This document shows positions 5,759 to 6,052 of a stretch of 6,052 nt of DNA, one piece after another (the stretch's first letter is position 1; each line of letters starts with the position of its first letter). A program made the translations under genes and the position numbers. The notes under the pieces are model-generated. The model was given only the letters and a program-made list of their open reading frames with translations, was not told the origin of the DNA and did no database searches. Where the stretch lies: assembly GCA_022718015.1 (NCBI GenBank), contig JAIHZV010000077.1, positions 1 to 6,052 on the forward strand, written 5' to 3'. This DNA comes from Phascolarctobacterium sp. (GTDB taxonomy: Bacteria; Bacillota; Negativicutes; Acidaminococcales; Acidaminococcaceae).

Positions 5759-5798
5759 GCAACAAGGTTGGTTGCCTTTAGTAGTTTTTGTGGTCTGA
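5703..5798 (+). CDS. Possible 31-residue peptide inside the structured RNA
   Basis: ATG at 5703 opens 31 codons ending in TGA (5796-5798), four bases before the terminator stem. The C-terminal third is hydrophobic (GWLPLVVFVV), the rest polar. The upstream GGGGTG is a weak ribosome site that is itself inside a stem, and most of the frame coincides with hairpin unit B, so base pairing rather than coding may explain the sequence. I do not recognise the peptide. Low confidence that it is translated. Confidence 0.2.
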   Translation: MERISQSAASYGLASWMRSQQGWLPLVVFVV

Positions 5799-5801
5799 AA
5801 G

Positions 5802-5836
5802 CCACCCCGCGACCGGCAAGTTTTGGGGTGGTTTTT
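5802..5836 (+). terminator. Rightward intrinsic terminator of the structured RNA
   Basis: CCACCCC (5802-5808) pairs perfectly with GGGGTGG (5825-5831) around a 16-nt loop, followed by T5-C-TT (5832-5839). On the opposite strand no T-run follows, so it acts on plus-strand transcription. Confidence 0.85.
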
Positions 5837-5839
5837 CTT

Positions 5840-6052
5840 ATCCTCTATGAACGCAAACGTCGGCGCTGCGACGTCTGGAACGGACGACGGGCTTATTAGA
5901 ACGCCTGTGTTTCGCATAGTTTGCTAGAAACGGACCAATGTGGAATTTTTCGCTGGAGCGGTGACGCTGCGTTTAGCTAGTATTCCGAACGTACCTCCGC
6001 GACGTGAAAAATTCTGCGAATCTAGTCGCCGGAATCCAGCGGAGCAGCCGTA
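5840..6052. other. GC-rich intergenic stretch dense in inverted repeats, no recognised gene
   Basis: No frame here has convincing coding character or a ribosome site. Several inverted repeats are visible: ACGTCG/CGACGT (5857-5862, 5869-5874), GAATTTTTC/GAAAAATTC (5943-5951, 6006-6014), CGCTGGA/TCCAGCG (5951-5957, 6035-6041) and ATTCCG/CGGAAT (5982-5987, 6030-6035). An open plus-strand frame from 5928 to the right edge (GTG at 5940) cannot be excluded as a gene start but looks like repeat sequence. The element continues beyond the window. Confidence 0.4.

Larger units (their letters stand above)
5637..5836 (+). ncRNA. Putative structured small RNA of about 200 nt, unknown family
   Basis: The segment runs from a plausible promoter to a strong intrinsic terminator and folds into successive local hairpins: AACCGC/GTGGTT (5646-5661) with a 4-nt loop; GCACC/GGTGC (5663-5696); GAGCGCAT/ATGCGCTC (5706-5758) with further pairing inside (CCAA/TTGG, GTCC/GGAC); GCAAC/GTTGC (5759-5775); and the terminator. 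The local-hairpin layout does not fit 6S RNA, and I see no SRP, tmRNA or RNase P motifs. A 31-codon frame lies inside (5703-5798), so a tiny mRNA is an alternative. The 3' portion has the layout hairpin, then TAGTAGTTTTTGTGGTC, then terminator. That layout recalls antisense RNAs of type I toxin-antitoxin loci in Firmicutes, but I find no convincing toxin partner. Boundaries are inferred. Confidence 0.5.

Noticed and set aside
5791..5831. T-box-like motif on the minus strand (GCGGGGTGG)
   Set aside because: It lacks the T-box core AGGGTGG-ACCGCG and any specifier stem, and no tRNA-synthetase or amino-acid gene follows. It is simply the complement of the rightward terminator.
5637..5836. 6S RNA identity for the structured RNA
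   Set aside because: 6S RNA forms one long hairpin with a central bubble. Here pairing is in successive short local hairpins.
1..6052. CRISPR array, tRNA, rRNA, transposase or integrase
   Set aside because: No regularly spaced direct repeats, cloverleaf, rRNA signature or recombinase motif could be found on either strand.

Overview
The window looks like chromosome from an anaerobic, outer-membrane-bearing Firmicute of the Negativicutes (Selenomonas, Megamonas or Phascolarctobacterium type). This is an inference. It rests on a short anaerobe-type ThiC under a Gram-positive style transcription-terminating TPP riboswitch, next to a VirK/YbjX (DUF535) protein, a family otherwise typical of LPS-bearing bacteria. 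Every confident protein gene is on the minus strand, so the window reads biologically from right to left.

Right end (about 5540-6052): no confident protein gene. A divergent intergenic region holds the leftward thiC promoter (5557-5585) and a rightward promoter (5602-5629). The rightward promoter appears to drive a roughly 200-nt structured RNA ending at a strong intrinsic terminator (5802-5836). That RNA contains two related palindromic units. Beyond it, 5840-6052 is GC-rich, full of inverted repeats and unassigned.

thiC block (4002-5532): a TPP riboswitch aptamer (5454-5532) and its terminator (5401-5429), with a visible mutually exclusive antiterminator. Next come an unusual hairpin carrying DnaA-box-like 9-mers (5320-5359), a strong ribosome binding site, and a complete thiC closed by an intrinsic terminator. 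TPP should shut the gene off by premature termination.

virK block (2871-3907): a monocistronic DUF535 gene with its own extended -10 promoter and its own terminator.

Left part (1 to about 2870): base composition drops sharply to AT-rich. This segment looks like an acquired defence island inserted just behind the virK terminator. It encodes DarG, a macrodomain DNA ADP-ribosyl-hydrolase antitoxin, followed 3 nt later by DarT, a DNA ADP-ribosyltransferase toxin with a long C-terminal extension. Together they form a DarTG toxin-antitoxin/anti-phage pair in antitoxin-first order. After them come a small frameshifted helix-turn-helix-like remnant, a large hairpin, and a gene of unknown function resembling DUF6037 that runs off the left edge.
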